From a virus, in IMG/VR virus record IMGVR_UViG_3300044620_000222, positions 1-43,864 of that record: a stretch of DNA of 43,864 bases. One strand, 5' to 3'. Shown here one piece after another: positions 30,393 to 37,210 of this stretch. The first letter of the stretch is position 1. Each line of letters opens with the position of its first letter. Position numbers and translations under genes: made by a program. A model generated the notes under the pieces. The model saw only the letters and a list, made by a program, of their open reading frames with translations. It made no database searches and was not told the origin of the DNA.

Positions 30393-30823
30393 AGTTCTCA
30401 ACAAAGGTACGCGAACTTATCCACGCCAGGGCCAATCACCGATGCGAGATGTGTGGGCTTCCTGTTACTAACGGCCAGATTCACCACAGGAGGCCACGAG
30501 GAATGGGCGGCTCGAAACTCCCCGAAACAGGAGGAGCGGCGAATGGGGTGCTTCTTCACATGAAGTGCCACGAAAGGGCTGAGTCAAACCGTCACTGGGC
30601 TAAGGGTGACGGCTGGCTCGTTGCTCAAGGCGCTGACCCTGAACTGCATCCTGTACGGATGTGGAACGGGTGGACCTGGCTGAAAGCAGATGGATCACAT
30701 GTCAACGTGGTCACGGATATCAAAGAATCCATTGACCTCGATGTTGTCCAGGGGATTTCGGATGCCATTGTCAGCGGCCCATTTACGGATGAGCCTGATG
30801 ACAGCCCTACGGCTAATGCCTAA
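30389..30823 (+). CDS. HNH endonuclease
   Basis: 144 residues from GTG 30389 (MKFSTKVRELIHARANHRCE). The HNH core is visible: CEMCGLP, QIHHRRPRGMGGSK, NGVLLHMKCHERAESN, with a final zinc-type Cys pair. The C-terminal part (GWTWLKADGSHVNVVTD) fits a common phage HNH layout. Such nucleases often assist terminase packaging or nick DNA. Here it belongs to the early operon, next to a resolvase. Its last ~130 bases overlap the opposing regulator gene. Confidence 0.85.
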   Translation: MKFSTKVRELIHARANHRCEMCGLPVTNGQIHHRRPRGMGGSKLPETGGAANGVLLHMKCHERAESNRHWAKGDGWLVAQGADPELHPVRMWNGWTWLKADGSHVNVVTDIKESIDLDVVQGISDAIVSGPFTDEPDDSPTANA

Positions 30824-31027
30824 CTCAGTAGCAATCACATCGGTTGGCTCGCCAGCAACCTTCAGTTCAAAGCAGAGCCTCGCGAGTGGCTTGACTAATT
30901 GCGATGATGCAGTCTTGATGTAGTTACTAATCAGTAACTTCCGCTGCTGCACGTTTGGTTCTTGTTCTATCGAAGAAACAATGTGAGCAATACTGTCGGA
31001 GACATCTGAGTGCTTGACGTAAGACAT
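30695..31027 (-). CDS. HTH transcriptional regulator, antisense to early block
   Basis: A 110-residue protein encoded against the early operon. Residues ~55-92 (CFELKVAGEPTDVIATELGI, SRRAVIRLIRKWAADNG) form a clear helix-turn-helix, with a preceding helical segment that may dimerise. Its start lies 5 bases from a 14-bp palindrome and faces the promoter of the annealase gene. It overlaps the HNH gene at the 3' end by 129 bases. It probably binds the palindrome to control the divergent plus-strand promoter and itself. Confidence 0.78.
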   Translation of the reverse strand: MSYVKHSDVSDSIAHIVSSIEQEPNVQQRKLLISNYIKTASSQLVKPLARLCFELKVAGEPTDVIATELGISRRAVIRLIRKWAADNGIRNPLDNIEVNGFFDIRDHVDM

Positions 31028-31045
31028 GGATACATAGTACTATGT
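31014..31045 (+). promoter_or_regulatory. Early promoter P6 with palindromic operator
   Basis: TTGACG (31014-31019, extended TTGACGTAAG) and a possible -10 TACTAT (31038-31043) are separated by 18 bases. A perfect 14-bp palindrome ACATAGTACTATGT (31032-31045) covers the -10. Binding of the divergently encoded HTH protein there would block the promoter of the recombination genes. Confidence 0.65.
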
Positions 31046-31075
31046 GTCAACAAGGGAAAAACAAGGAGGCAACAA

Positions 31076-31546
31076 ATGGCTATTACCAATGCTCAATACG
31101 AGCAACTACTCAAGCCCCTCAACGAGAAGCGCGTAGCAAAGCGAGCAGGAGGCGGCGGTCGCTCCCTCTCATACCTAGAAGCGTGGGATGTCAAGGCACA
31201 TCTAATTCGCATCTTTGGATTCGGTGGCTGGTCCTGGGACGTTTCTACAGCGATCAAGGCGTTCGAGGAGAAGACCGACAAGGGCAACTGGAGCGTCGCC
31301 TACAAGGTTGTTGGCACTCTCACCATTCCAGACCTGGGCTGCACCTACACGGAAGCCGCTATCGGCTCAGCAATGCTGCCCCAGCGCGGTGAGGCTCACG
31401 ACATGGCGATCAAGACCGCAGAGTCAGACGCAATCAAGCGAGCAGCAATCAACCTAGGAACCCAGTTCGGCCTGAGCCTGTACGACAACGGCTCCCTCCG
31501 TGACGTAGTTGTCCAGACAATCAACGGAGCGCCCAGTGGAGAGTAA
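31076..31546 (+). CDS. Rad52/Rad22-family DNA annealing protein
   Basis: 156 residues from ATG 31076 with a strong AAGGAGG site (an earlier frame extends upstream without one). The Rad52-type core is visible: LLKPLNEKRVAKRAG, YLEAWDVKAHLIRIFGFGGW, WSVAYKVVGTLTIPDLG, AAIGSAMLPQ and DAIKRAAINLGTQFGLSLYD. The family forms ring-like ssDNA-annealing oligomers that promote recombination, and it is the typical partner of an exonuclease. The neighbouring gene encodes one. Confidence 0.92.
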   Translation: MAITNAQYEQLLKPLNEKRVAKRAGGGGRSLSYLEAWDVKAHLIRIFGFGGWSWDVSTAIKAFEEKTDKGNWSVAYKVVGTLTIPDLGCTYTEAAIGSAMLPQRGEAHDMAIKTAESDAIKRAAINLGTQFGLSLYDNGSLRDVVVQTINGAPSGE

Positions 31547-32495
31547 CGAGAAGTACGAAGAGATCGTCTTCCAATCCGTAACAGCCTCGCTCAACGAGTT
31601 TATGAGCGCGTCTGCTCGCACCATCCAATCTGACGAGGGCATCCTTGGCCCCAGCGATATCGGGTTCTGCCGACAGAAGGCAGCGCTGATGATCCAGGGC
31701 GTACCCAAGACTGATGACCCTCCCAAGTGGGCGGCAGCGGTAGGAACCTCGATCCACAACTACCTGGAAGAAGCGTTCAAGAAGGCTAACCCTGACTGGA
31801 TTCTTGGCTCCATCGACCAGTTAGAAGTAACAGCGACACTCCCCTCAGGGGCCGCTATCGGCGGTCACCCCGACATTGTTATCCCCAGCCTTAACATGAT
31901 CCTCGATATCAAGACCGTCAACGGATTCGAGTTCGTTAAGCGCGAAGGCACAAGCCTCCAGCACAAGTACCAGCGCCACCTCTACGCGATGGGCTGCCTA
32001 CAGGCTGGAATCCTCGCCTCAGACGTACCCGTCTGGGTAGGGAACCTCTACTACGATCGGTCAGGCAAACATCCAGAGCCGATCGTACTAATTGAAGAAA
32101 TGGACCCCACTCTCACAGATGAGATTGATTCATGGATTCAAGACGTTATCTACGCTGTCAAGCACAACGAAGATGCGTCACGGGATGTGCCTGTATCCGT
32201 ATGCGAGAAGATTTGCTCACACTTCACGGCCTGCCGTGGGGGAATGACCGTCAATGACGGCGGCGAGCAGATCACAGATCAGAGCCTTATCTCAGCAATT
32301 GACATGTATGTGGAGGCCAAAAGCCTCTCCAGTCAGGCAGCGAAGATGAAGGACGAAGCCAAAGCACGCCTCTACGGAATCAACGGATCAACCGACCGTT
32401 GGCAAGTACGTTGGGTCGAAGTACAGCCAGGACGCATAGAAGCATCTGAGCGCTCTGGCTACATGCGAATGGACATTGTGAAGGTTCGCAAGTAA
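31536..32495 (+). CDS. RecB/Cas4-like PD-(D/E)XK exonuclease with Fe-S cluster
   Basis: 319 residues from GTG 31536 inside the end of the annealase gene. Active-site residues in order are H74 (GTSIHNYLEEAF), D113 (GGHPDIVI), D124-x-K126 (MILDIKTVNGFE) and the QHKYQRHLYAMG motif. One Cys at ~45 (FCRQKA) and three near 220-235 (VCEKICSHFTAC) match the 4Fe-4S iron staple of Cas4/AddB nucleases. Together with the annealase, it would resect ends and generate the ssDNA to be annealed. A hairpin follows its stop. Confidence 0.9.
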   Translation: MESNEKYEEIVFQSVTASLNEFMSASARTIQSDEGILGPSDIGFCRQKAALMIQGVPKTDDPPKWAAAVGTSIHNYLEEAFKKANPDWILGSIDQLEVTATLPSGAAIGGHPDIVIPSLNMILDIKTVNGFEFVKREGTSLQHKYQRHLYAMGCLQAGILASDVPVWVGNLYYDRSGKHPEPIVLIEEMDPTLTDEIDSWIQDVIYAVKHNEDASRDVPVSVCEKICSHFTACRGGMTVNDGGEQITDQSLISAIDMYVEAKSLSSQAAKMKDEAKARLYGINGSTDRWQVRWVEVQPGRIEASERSGYMRMDIVKVRK

Positions 32496-32507
32496 CATAC
32501 ACAATCT

Positions 32508-32546
32508 GGTGGGGGGAGGGTTTCTCCTTGTTCCCCTCTCCCCACC
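32508..32546 (+). terminator. Hairpin after the exonuclease gene
   Basis: GGTGGGGGGAGGG pairs with CCCTCTCCCCACC (one G-U), a 13-bp stem around a 13-base T-rich loop, 13 bases after the exonuclease stop. No T run follows, so it may attenuate rather than end transcription. The next gene starts 19 bases downstream. Confidence 0.65.
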
Positions 32547-32564
32547 GCTCAACAAGGAAACCAA

Positions 32565-32708
32565 ATGTTCTCTGATGAAGACATTAGTAACGTGGCGCGT
32601 TATCAATGCGCACAAGCCCCAGGCTTTGATCTAGCGATAGTCGACCCGCTATGGATACAGATGTACGTTGCAAATCTACGAGAGGGATGTAACTGTGGAG
32701 AGTGCTGA
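32565..32708 (+). CDS. Small protein with C-terminal CNCGEC
   Basis: A 47-residue protein behind AAGGAAACCAA. The body is mixed (DEDISNVARYQCAQAPGFD, LWIQMYVANLREG) and the C-terminus is CNCGEC, with three Cys that could bind a metal together with C15. It overlaps the next gene by 14 bases. No known family. Actinophage early regions hold many such proteins. Confidence 0.65.
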   Translation: MFSDEDISNVARYQCAQAPGFDLAIVDPLWIQMYVANLREGCNCGEC

Positions 32709-32994
32709 AATCCGCCAATGCTGGGCCTTCCACTACGACGGCTTCCGCTGCGAACACCCCGCAGGACACACAGGAGACCACATCGTTACCAAATCCTGGG
32801 GCGACCTAGAGTGCGCCACACCAGGAGAATTCTCCATACCCGCACCCGCAACTCTTGTGACACATATCGCGCAGATCACTGAAGCGCCCATGCCTGAGCC
32901 AGTTGCAGCGGTTGTAGTCACTGGTTGTATCGCATGTAGTCACAAGCACAAAGGTGGCGAGTGCAAGTGCGGCTGCTATGAGTTCATCGGCTAA
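32695..32994 (+). CDS. Cys/His-rich hypothetical protein
   Basis: 99 residues from GTG 32695 (a longer frame upstream has no site). The N-terminal block QCWAFHYDGFRCEHPAGHTG is the small C...C...GHxGxH motif common in actinophages. A Pro/Ala/Val linker follows, then a second zinc site CIACSHKHKGGECKCGCYE. Two independent metal sites joined by a linker suggest a bivalent binding protein. It ends in a TAATG overlap with the glycosyltransferase. Confidence 0.7.
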   Translation: MESAEIRQCWAFHYDGFRCEHPAGHTGDHIVTKSWGDLECATPGEFSIPAPATLVTHIAQITEAPMPEPVAAVVVTGCIACSHKHKGGECKCGCYEFIG

Positions 32995-34037
32995 TGAGCG
33001 TAGCCTTTGTAACGCGAGACTTTACAGGCGTATTCCCTGACCTAGTTCCAGGCGGCTGCTGCTACTACCGCTGCTACCTACCAGCCTTCACACTCAAAGA
33101 AAAGACAGCAGTCGGCCTTCCAGTATTCGACCCGCTACGAGGGTTCGGAGTAAAAGACAGTCACTCCACAGGAATCTTTGGATTCTCTACAGTAATGCTG
33201 AAACTGCTCATGGACCGCTGTACCCCACGACAGATAGAACTAGCCCAAGCCCTAGGCCAACGAATCGTTGTAGACGTTGATGACTACTACGAAGGACTCA
33301 CCCCAGCGAACATGGCCTACGATCTAACCAGCGCAGAGAAAAATAAGAAAACAAACCGTGAGCATTACAAGCGGGTCATCGAACTAGCAGATGTCATCAC
33401 CGTGACAACGCCATTCCTGCTAGAGCATTACAGCAAGCAGCATCCCAACGTGAAGATGGTTCGCAACGGGGTCAACCTCAATCAGTTCACCCCCCGCAAG
33501 CAACTAAACCGTAAGCCAGTTATCGGCTGGGTAGGGGCGGTTAACTTTCGTAACAACGATCTAGAGCAACTAAGGGAATGGCTGCCTAACTTCCTAGATG
33601 AACACGATCTGATGTTTCATCATGCAGGCCACGCTAACAACGCGCCCTTGTTTGAAGATGTAACAGGTGTGAACCCTAACCGTGTTACCCGAAGTCCCTT
33701 GGCCCCAATAACCCATTACGCCTCTGGCTTCCAGTTCGATATCGGGATAGTCCCGCTAAGTGATATCCCATTCAACCACGCCAAGTCCAATATCAAGGGC
33801 TTGGAATACGTAGCGGCAGGCATCCCATTCGTCGCCTCAAATGCTCCTGAGTATATGGAACTAACGGCGACAGGGGTAGGCCGTGTTGCATGGGACGCAA
33901 CAGGCTGGGTCAACTCAATGACCGAACTCCTCGATTACCACACTCGCAAGAGCCAAGCCCGTAACGACCTTAATGTCGTCAAGGAGCATTGGGGCATCGA
34001 CTCTAGAATCCAAGACTGGCAAACAGCGCTCAGTTAA
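32994..34037 (+). CDS. Glycosyltransferase, GT4/GT1-like fold
   Basis: 347 residues. Features are GGCCYYRCYLPAFTL near the start, a DVDDYYEGL motif near 105, ELADVITVTTPFLLEHYSKQ, NGVNLNQFTP, GWVGAVNFRNND, a probable donor-binding segment FDIGIVPLSDIPFNHAKSN, and KGLEYVAAGIPFVASNAPEY. This order matches the C-terminal nucleotide-sugar domain of GT-B glycosyltransferases. It is the last gene of the early block, and its stop overlaps that of the opposing methyltransferase. It may glycosylate phage structural proteins, host wall teichoic acids or DNA. The substrate is unknown. Confidence 0.85.
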   Translation: MSVAFVTRDFTGVFPDLVPGGCCYYRCYLPAFTLKEKTAVGLPVFDPLRGFGVKDSHSTGIFGFSTVMLKLLMDRCTPRQIELAQALGQRIVVDVDDYYEGLTPANMAYDLTSAEKNKKTNREHYKRVIELADVITVTTPFLLEHYSKQHPNVKMVRNGVNLNQFTPRKQLNRKPVIGWVGAVNFRNNDLEQLREWLPNFLDEHDLMFHHAGHANNAPLFEDVTGVNPNRVTRSPLAPITHYASGFQFDIGIVPLSDIPFNHAKSNIKGLEYVAAGIPFVASNAPEYMELTATGVGRVAWDATGWVNSMTELLDYHTRKSQARNDLNVVKEHWGIDSRIQDWQTALS

Positions 34038-34564
34038 GGCTTACGGCAAAACACCGAAACGCCCAAGTAAGCAGGAGCGTTCGTATCCCACACCGTAATG
34101 TTCGCAGGCGGAGTAATGACGCACCTATCAGTCATCTCAGCGTCCTCAACGGTGAAGCCAACCCACTCGAATAGCGACCGTAGCCCTGCATCAGTCCACC
34201 TTGTGTAGTCGTACGGGTAGCCATGAACAGGAAAAGTCTGGTGGGTAGCGACGTACAGCCAGCCTCCTGGTTTGATTATTCGGAATAGGGCAGCGGCAGC
34301 GACCCAGGGATGCTGGATATGTTCAAAGGTGGAAGCCGAATAAACACCCTCGAAGGTGTTGTCAGGGAACTCTTTAAAATCGTGGGCGTCTGATACAACG
34401 TCAACGTCGTCGCCTTCAAGATAGTCAGTCATCGTGAAGTCGCAGTTAGCGGGGAACAGATCGCGATGATGGGTTGATTGAGCACCCCACCTTCTAGTAC
34501 CTAACTCTAACGCTTTGGTAGTGCTTCTAGCGGCTGATAGAACTAACTCGTTGGCTGTCATCAT
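34034..34564 (-). CDS. SAM-dependent methyltransferase (class I)
   Basis: 176 residues. Motif I is replaced by a shortened ALELGTRRWG. The acidic loop is DYLEGDDVDVVSDAHDF, then FEGVYSASTFEHIQHPWVAA and LFRIIKPGGWLYVATH, typical of Methyltransf_11/23-type enzymes acting on small molecules or sugars. It is the most distal late gene on the circle. It shares its stop region (TTAA at 34034-34037) with the opposing glycosyltransferase, and together they might modify a sugar. That is inference. Confidence 0.82.
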   Translation of the reverse strand: MMTANELVLSAARSTTKALELGTRRWGAQSTHHRDLFPANCDFTMTDYLEGDDVDVVSDAHDFKEFPDNTFEGVYSASTFEHIQHPWVAAAALFRIIKPGGWLYVATHQTFPVHGYPYDYTRWTDAGLRSLFEWVGFTVEDAEMTDRCVITPPANITVWDTNAPAYLGVSVFCRKP

Positions 34565-34671
34565 TCCTCATCTCGCTCATTAGCACACTTAACACAAAGC
34601 AATTCCCAACCCTGGTAGACCCTCGCCCCGATCCTTCCGCAGTCCTCACAACGGATAGCGATGTCACTCAT
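34561..34671 (-). CDS. 36-aa zinc-ribbon microprotein
   Basis: 36 residues from ATG 34669-34671, overlapping the methyltransferase start as ATGA. Two CxxC knuckles (RCEDCG, CVKC) spaced by 16 residues with an acidic tail (NERDEE). Too short for gene callers but well placed in the coupled chain. Confidence 0.62.
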   Translation of the reverse strand: MSDIAIRCEDCGRIGARVYQGWELLCVKCANERDEE

Positions 34672-34867
34672 CTTCTACTTCTATAGCCTCCACCGAATCC
34701 CAAGTATCGGTTTCCATCATGGACTCTAAAGTGTTATGCCACATGACCTTGGCGCGGCGAATGAAGTCATCTGCTACATCAGGATTCCAAGATGCTCCCT
34801 CAGCAATGAGTTCCATCTTTAATTCCCCATAGGAAAGACGAACAATGATGTCTTTACTGACGGCCAT
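34664..34867 (-). CDS. Small hypothetical protein
   Basis: 67 residues from ATG 34865-34867 (MAVSKDIIVRLSYGELKMEL) with GGAG seven bases upstream. The rest is helical and acidic (DVADDFIRRAKVMWHNTLES). A longer frame upstream is not supported by a ribosome site. Overlaps neighbours on both sides. Function unknown. Confidence 0.68.
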   Translation of the reverse strand: MAVSKDIIVRLSYGELKMELIAEGASWNPDVADDFIRRAKVMWHNTLESMMETDTWDSVEAIEVEDE

Positions 34868-34973
34868 TTCGTATCTCCAATAGTTTGATTTGAGATACCA
34901 GAGATCGGACATGACCGCTGAGTACCAGCAACTCGTTACTAATTCTATCGGCCTCAGCCTGAATCTTGGCCAT
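34854..34973 (-). CDS. 39-aa coiled-coil microprotein
   Basis: 39 residues from ATG 34971-34973, two bases after the metallophosphoesterase stop (34975). It consists of one amphipathic helix (AEADRISNELLVLSGHVRSL, VSQIKLLEIRNGRQ). It overlaps the next start by 14 bases. Translational coupling is the main support. Confidence 0.5.
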   Translation of the reverse strand: MAKIQAEADRISNELLVLSGHVRSLVSQIKLLEIRNGRQ

Positions 34974-34974
34974 G

Positions 34975-35994
34975 TCAATCGAGCCAGACTTGGTATTGGG
35001 CTGTGACCCTGCCTGCTTCTGGGTCAATGAAGTGGAGGCGCTGGGACGGTACGGCGGAGGAAGCAAGCCCGACCGAGGCGTAGCGGTTGTCCGATTCCGT
35101 GCTGCCAGTCCCGAAGACCGCTCCCGCTCCATCTGCGAGCGAGTACTGGTAGTGGGTGTGGTAGTGACCGACGTAAACATCTCGAAATTTCCACGGATAG
35201 GAACCAGATCGCCAGCGGTTGACATGGTTGACAATGGTGTTGCCTGAGGCGAAACCGTTTCTTCCAACTTCATCTCCGTGGATGGCAAGTGCGCGGTAGT
35301 TTCCGATTTCGATGCGCTGTATGTCTTCTGGACAGTCATTCCATGTAAGGTTTTGCGCACCGCTCGATATGAGTACTTGACGAGCAAGTTCATACGTCAT
35401 CCTGTCTGCGTTATCTGATTTAACTACGGCATCTCTCTTGGAGCCTAGCCTGCCGTGGTTTCCCCACTCAGCAACGACCGTTACCGTTTCGTAATGTATG
35501 AGTGCGCGGCGTACCACTTCAACGAGGAGATTGGATACAGTCACGAACTGCTCGAAAAGAGTCGCGTCAATCTCGTAGGGCTGGGTTGGGAAGTTGAAGA
35601 TTCCCTCGATCATGTCTCCACCAAGGACGATGTAGCAATCCCTCACAGGGTGGTCTTCCCGCTGGATGTCCGTGATCTTGCAGGCTTTATCCACAAACTG
35701 GTGAACGCGCTTGTGCATAACCTGTGAATTATAGGAAGGGGTAAGTTTCGCACCCTGCCAGTCCGTCAGATGCCACAAAGCGGCCTCAGAAGCCTTCTTA
35801 CGGACATCTTTAGTCGCTTTGGGTATCGGAGGTATCGGACGGGCCAAAACAGCGTCATGGGCCGCCTGGAGAACCGCATCAACCAAATGCTCGTCACGAG
35901 CCTTAGCCTTCTTCAGTTCCCTCTGGGTGCGCAGGAGAGTGGAGCGAAGATCGTCGATCTCGTCCTGCACTTGCAGGCGGCTGCCGATACTCAT
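34975..35994 (-). CDS. Metallophosphoesterase (calcineurin-like), possible nuclease
   Basis: 339 residues. The N-terminal ~45 residues form a coiled coil (QDEIDDLRSTLLRTQRELKK). The phosphoesterase core shows LTDWQGAK for the first motif, GGDMIEG, EWGNHGR, IHGDEVG and GHYHTHYQ, the full DxH/GDxx/GNH/H/GHxH series with the first motif slightly degenerate. Similar phage enzymes are described as SbcD-like DNA repair exonucleases or phosphatases. Location next to a small HTH protein favours DNA, but the substrate is unknown. The start overlaps the upstream stop (ATGA). Confidence 0.85.
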   Translation of the reverse strand: MSIGSRLQVQDEIDDLRSTLLRTQRELKKAKARDEHLVDAVLQAAHDAVLARPIPPIPKATKDVRKKASEAALWHLTDWQGAKLTPSYNSQVMHKRVHQFVDKACKITDIQREDHPVRDCYIVLGGDMIEGIFNFPTQPYEIDATLFEQFVTVSNLLVEVVRRALIHYETVTVVAEWGNHGRLGSKRDAVVKSDNADRMTYELARQVLISSGAQNLTWNDCPEDIQRIEIGNYRALAIHGDEVGRNGFASGNTIVNHVNRWRSGSYPWKFRDVYVGHYHTHYQYSLADGAGAVFGTGSTESDNRYASVGLASSAVPSQRLHFIDPEAGRVTAQYQVWLD

Positions 35995-36230
35995 GCTGGG
36001 TTCTTATAGCAGTCGCCACGGCGATGCCGCTGAAGAGTCTGGCCAGAAACCTCATAGCCTTCAGCCTTCAAAGCACGCGAGATCCCCATAGAGGTGTATA
36101 CGGGATCATCTAGGGCTATCTGGAGATCGGCCCGATCCTCTTCAGTCATCAGGCTGATAGCGATACATGCCGAACATACAGGACCCTTTTTGGTTCCAGC
36201 ATTGGCAACCAGGGCATCCTTCAAAGCCAT
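35991..36230 (-). CDS. Small HTH/zinc protein
   Basis: 79 residues with TAAGGAG before ATG. A CxxC (PVCSACIA) at residue ~19 and a C-terminal motif SRALKAEGYEVSGQTLQRHR, GDC, which is a helix-turn-helix with the RHRRGDC ending widely found in small actinophage proteins, sometimes called small terminase-like. It is linked to the metallophosphoesterase by ATGA. A DNA-binding role is inferred. Confidence 0.72.
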   Translation of the reverse strand: MALKDALVANAGTKKGPVCSACIAISLMTEEDRADLQIALDDPVYTSMGISRALKAEGYEVSGQTLQRHRRGDCYKNPA

Positions 36231-36246
36231 ACGTGCTCCTTAAAGT

Positions 36247-36266
36247 TATGCGCTACTTGGCGCATA
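36247..36266 (-). promoter_or_regulatory. Hairpin between endolysin and HTH gene
   Basis: A perfect 7-bp inverted repeat TATGCGC-TACTTG-GCGCATA in the 62-base gap after the endolysin stop (36293) and before the gene at 36230. A possible minus-strand promoter (TTGTTT, 16 bases, TACTAT) ends in its 5' arm. It could be a terminator, an operator, or both. Confidence 0.45.
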
Positions 36267-36292
36267 GTAACAGGAGCCACATACGAAACAAA

Positions 36293-36781
36293 CTAAGAAC
36301 GGACACCATCTTCGTTAATACCAAGTTTATAACAGGCAGCCTTCAGGTCCACAGCGGAAACACCAGGCTTAATCTCCCAGTGCATGTAGTCCTTGGCACG
36401 CCAATCCCCACCCCACTGGACCCACTTGCCATAGCGACGCTTCATAGCCTGGATAGCCAACTGGTGCTTAGCCTGGGCAAAGAACCGCTTGCCCCAAGAG
36501 GAACCTTGCGCCCCCTCCTCAGACCAGTTCAGATCAATCGCTGTTCCAGAGGCATGGTTCGACTTCTTACCAGGAGCGCCATTAGCGTCACGATTGTTGT
36601 AGCCACCCTCGTCCCAGGTCCCCACATCAATCCGCTTGACCGTCTTGTTGTAGTCAGCAGCCACCGCCAGCAGGATTGGGGCGGCATCCTTAGCGAGTGT
36701 AAGTCGCCTATCCGCGCCAGGAACGGGCTTAGTGACCAGTTTCCTAGGCGGTACAGGCCAGCCGTTAAGAGATACCATCAT
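36293..36781 (-). CDS. Endolysin, M15-family peptidase
   Basis: 162 residues from ATG 36779-36781, behind AAAGGATACCA (a longer frame starting at 36802 has no site). Zinc ligands H76 and D83 lie in SNHASGTAIDLN and H134 in KDYMHWEI, the M15 (VanY-like) signature. It cleaves peptidoglycan cross-link peptides, probably at a D-Ala or L-Ala-D-Glu bond. There is no separate wall-binding domain. The start overlaps the 3' end of the holin candidate, a standard lysis cassette. Confidence 0.92.
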   Translation of the reverse strand: MMVSLNGWPVPPRKLVTKPVPGADRRLTLAKDAAPILLAVAADYNKTVKRIDVGTWDEGGYNNRDANGAPGKKSNHASGTAIDLNWSEEGAQGSSWGKRFFAQAKHQLAIQAMKRRYGKWVQWGGDWRAKDYMHWEIKPGVSAVDLKAACYKLGINEDGVRS

Positions 36782-36977
36782 TGGTATCCTTTCCGATACC
36801 ATACTGACGGGTCATAGGGGTCACCCACAGGATCAAAGTTCCAACCACAACGCCAGCGAGAGAAGCCACCAGCGGCGGAAGTCCAAGGTTGAGGATGTTG
36901 TCAGATGCCCAGCCCAGCACAGCGGCCAGCAGCATGATGAGAATATGGCGAGCCTCAGCGGGAATCTTGTCCAACAT
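36765..36977 (-). CDS. Holin candidate, two transmembrane segments
   Basis: 70 residues with AAGGAG seven bases before ATG. Two hydrophobic segments, HILIMLLAAVLGWASDNIL and LVASLAGVVVGTLILWVTP, separated by a short polar turn, with charged ends (DKIPAEAR, RQYGIGKD). Its 3' end overlaps the endolysin start by 17 bases. Size and topology fit a class II holin. Confidence 0.78.
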   Translation of the reverse strand: MLDKIPAEARHILIMLLAAVLGWASDNILNLGLPPLVASLAGVVVGTLILWVTPMTRQYGIGKDTNDGIS

Positions 36978-36979
36978 AA

Positions 36980-37210
36980 CTACTCCTTATCCAGATGCCA
37001 CGTGATATGGCCATCTAGTTTGTCGTTCAACTTGTTTACGTTGTTCTCGATACGGTCTATCGAGTCACGCATAGACAGACCGCTATTTGGCTTAGTCTCA
37101 TGCTGAATGGCAGACACGGCCTTGATGAGCCACATGAGCGCCGCAAATACCAGGGCGGTAATGCTCAAAATCGTGAGAAACTCACCAGTCGTATCCAACC
37201 AATCAGGCAT
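36980..37210 (-). CDS. Single-span membrane protein with coiled coil, possible lysis partner
   Basis: 76 residues from ATG 37208-37210, coupled by TAATG. One membrane segment (FLTILSITALVFAALMWLIK) and then a charged helix (SMRDSIDRIENNVNKLNDKL). It precedes the holin. It might be an antiholin, second holin or spanin-like component. The topology is clear, the function is inferred. Confidence 0.68.
   Translation of the reverse strand: MPDWLDTTGEFLTILSITALVFAALMWLIKAVSAIQHETKPNSGLSMRDSIDRIENNVNKLNDKLDGHITWHLDKE

Noticed and set aside
34974-35393. Long frame overlapping the metallophosphoesterase
   Set aside because: Most of it is a shadow of the phosphoesterase gene. Only the last 39 residues beyond the stop look like a separate coupled gene, which is listed.
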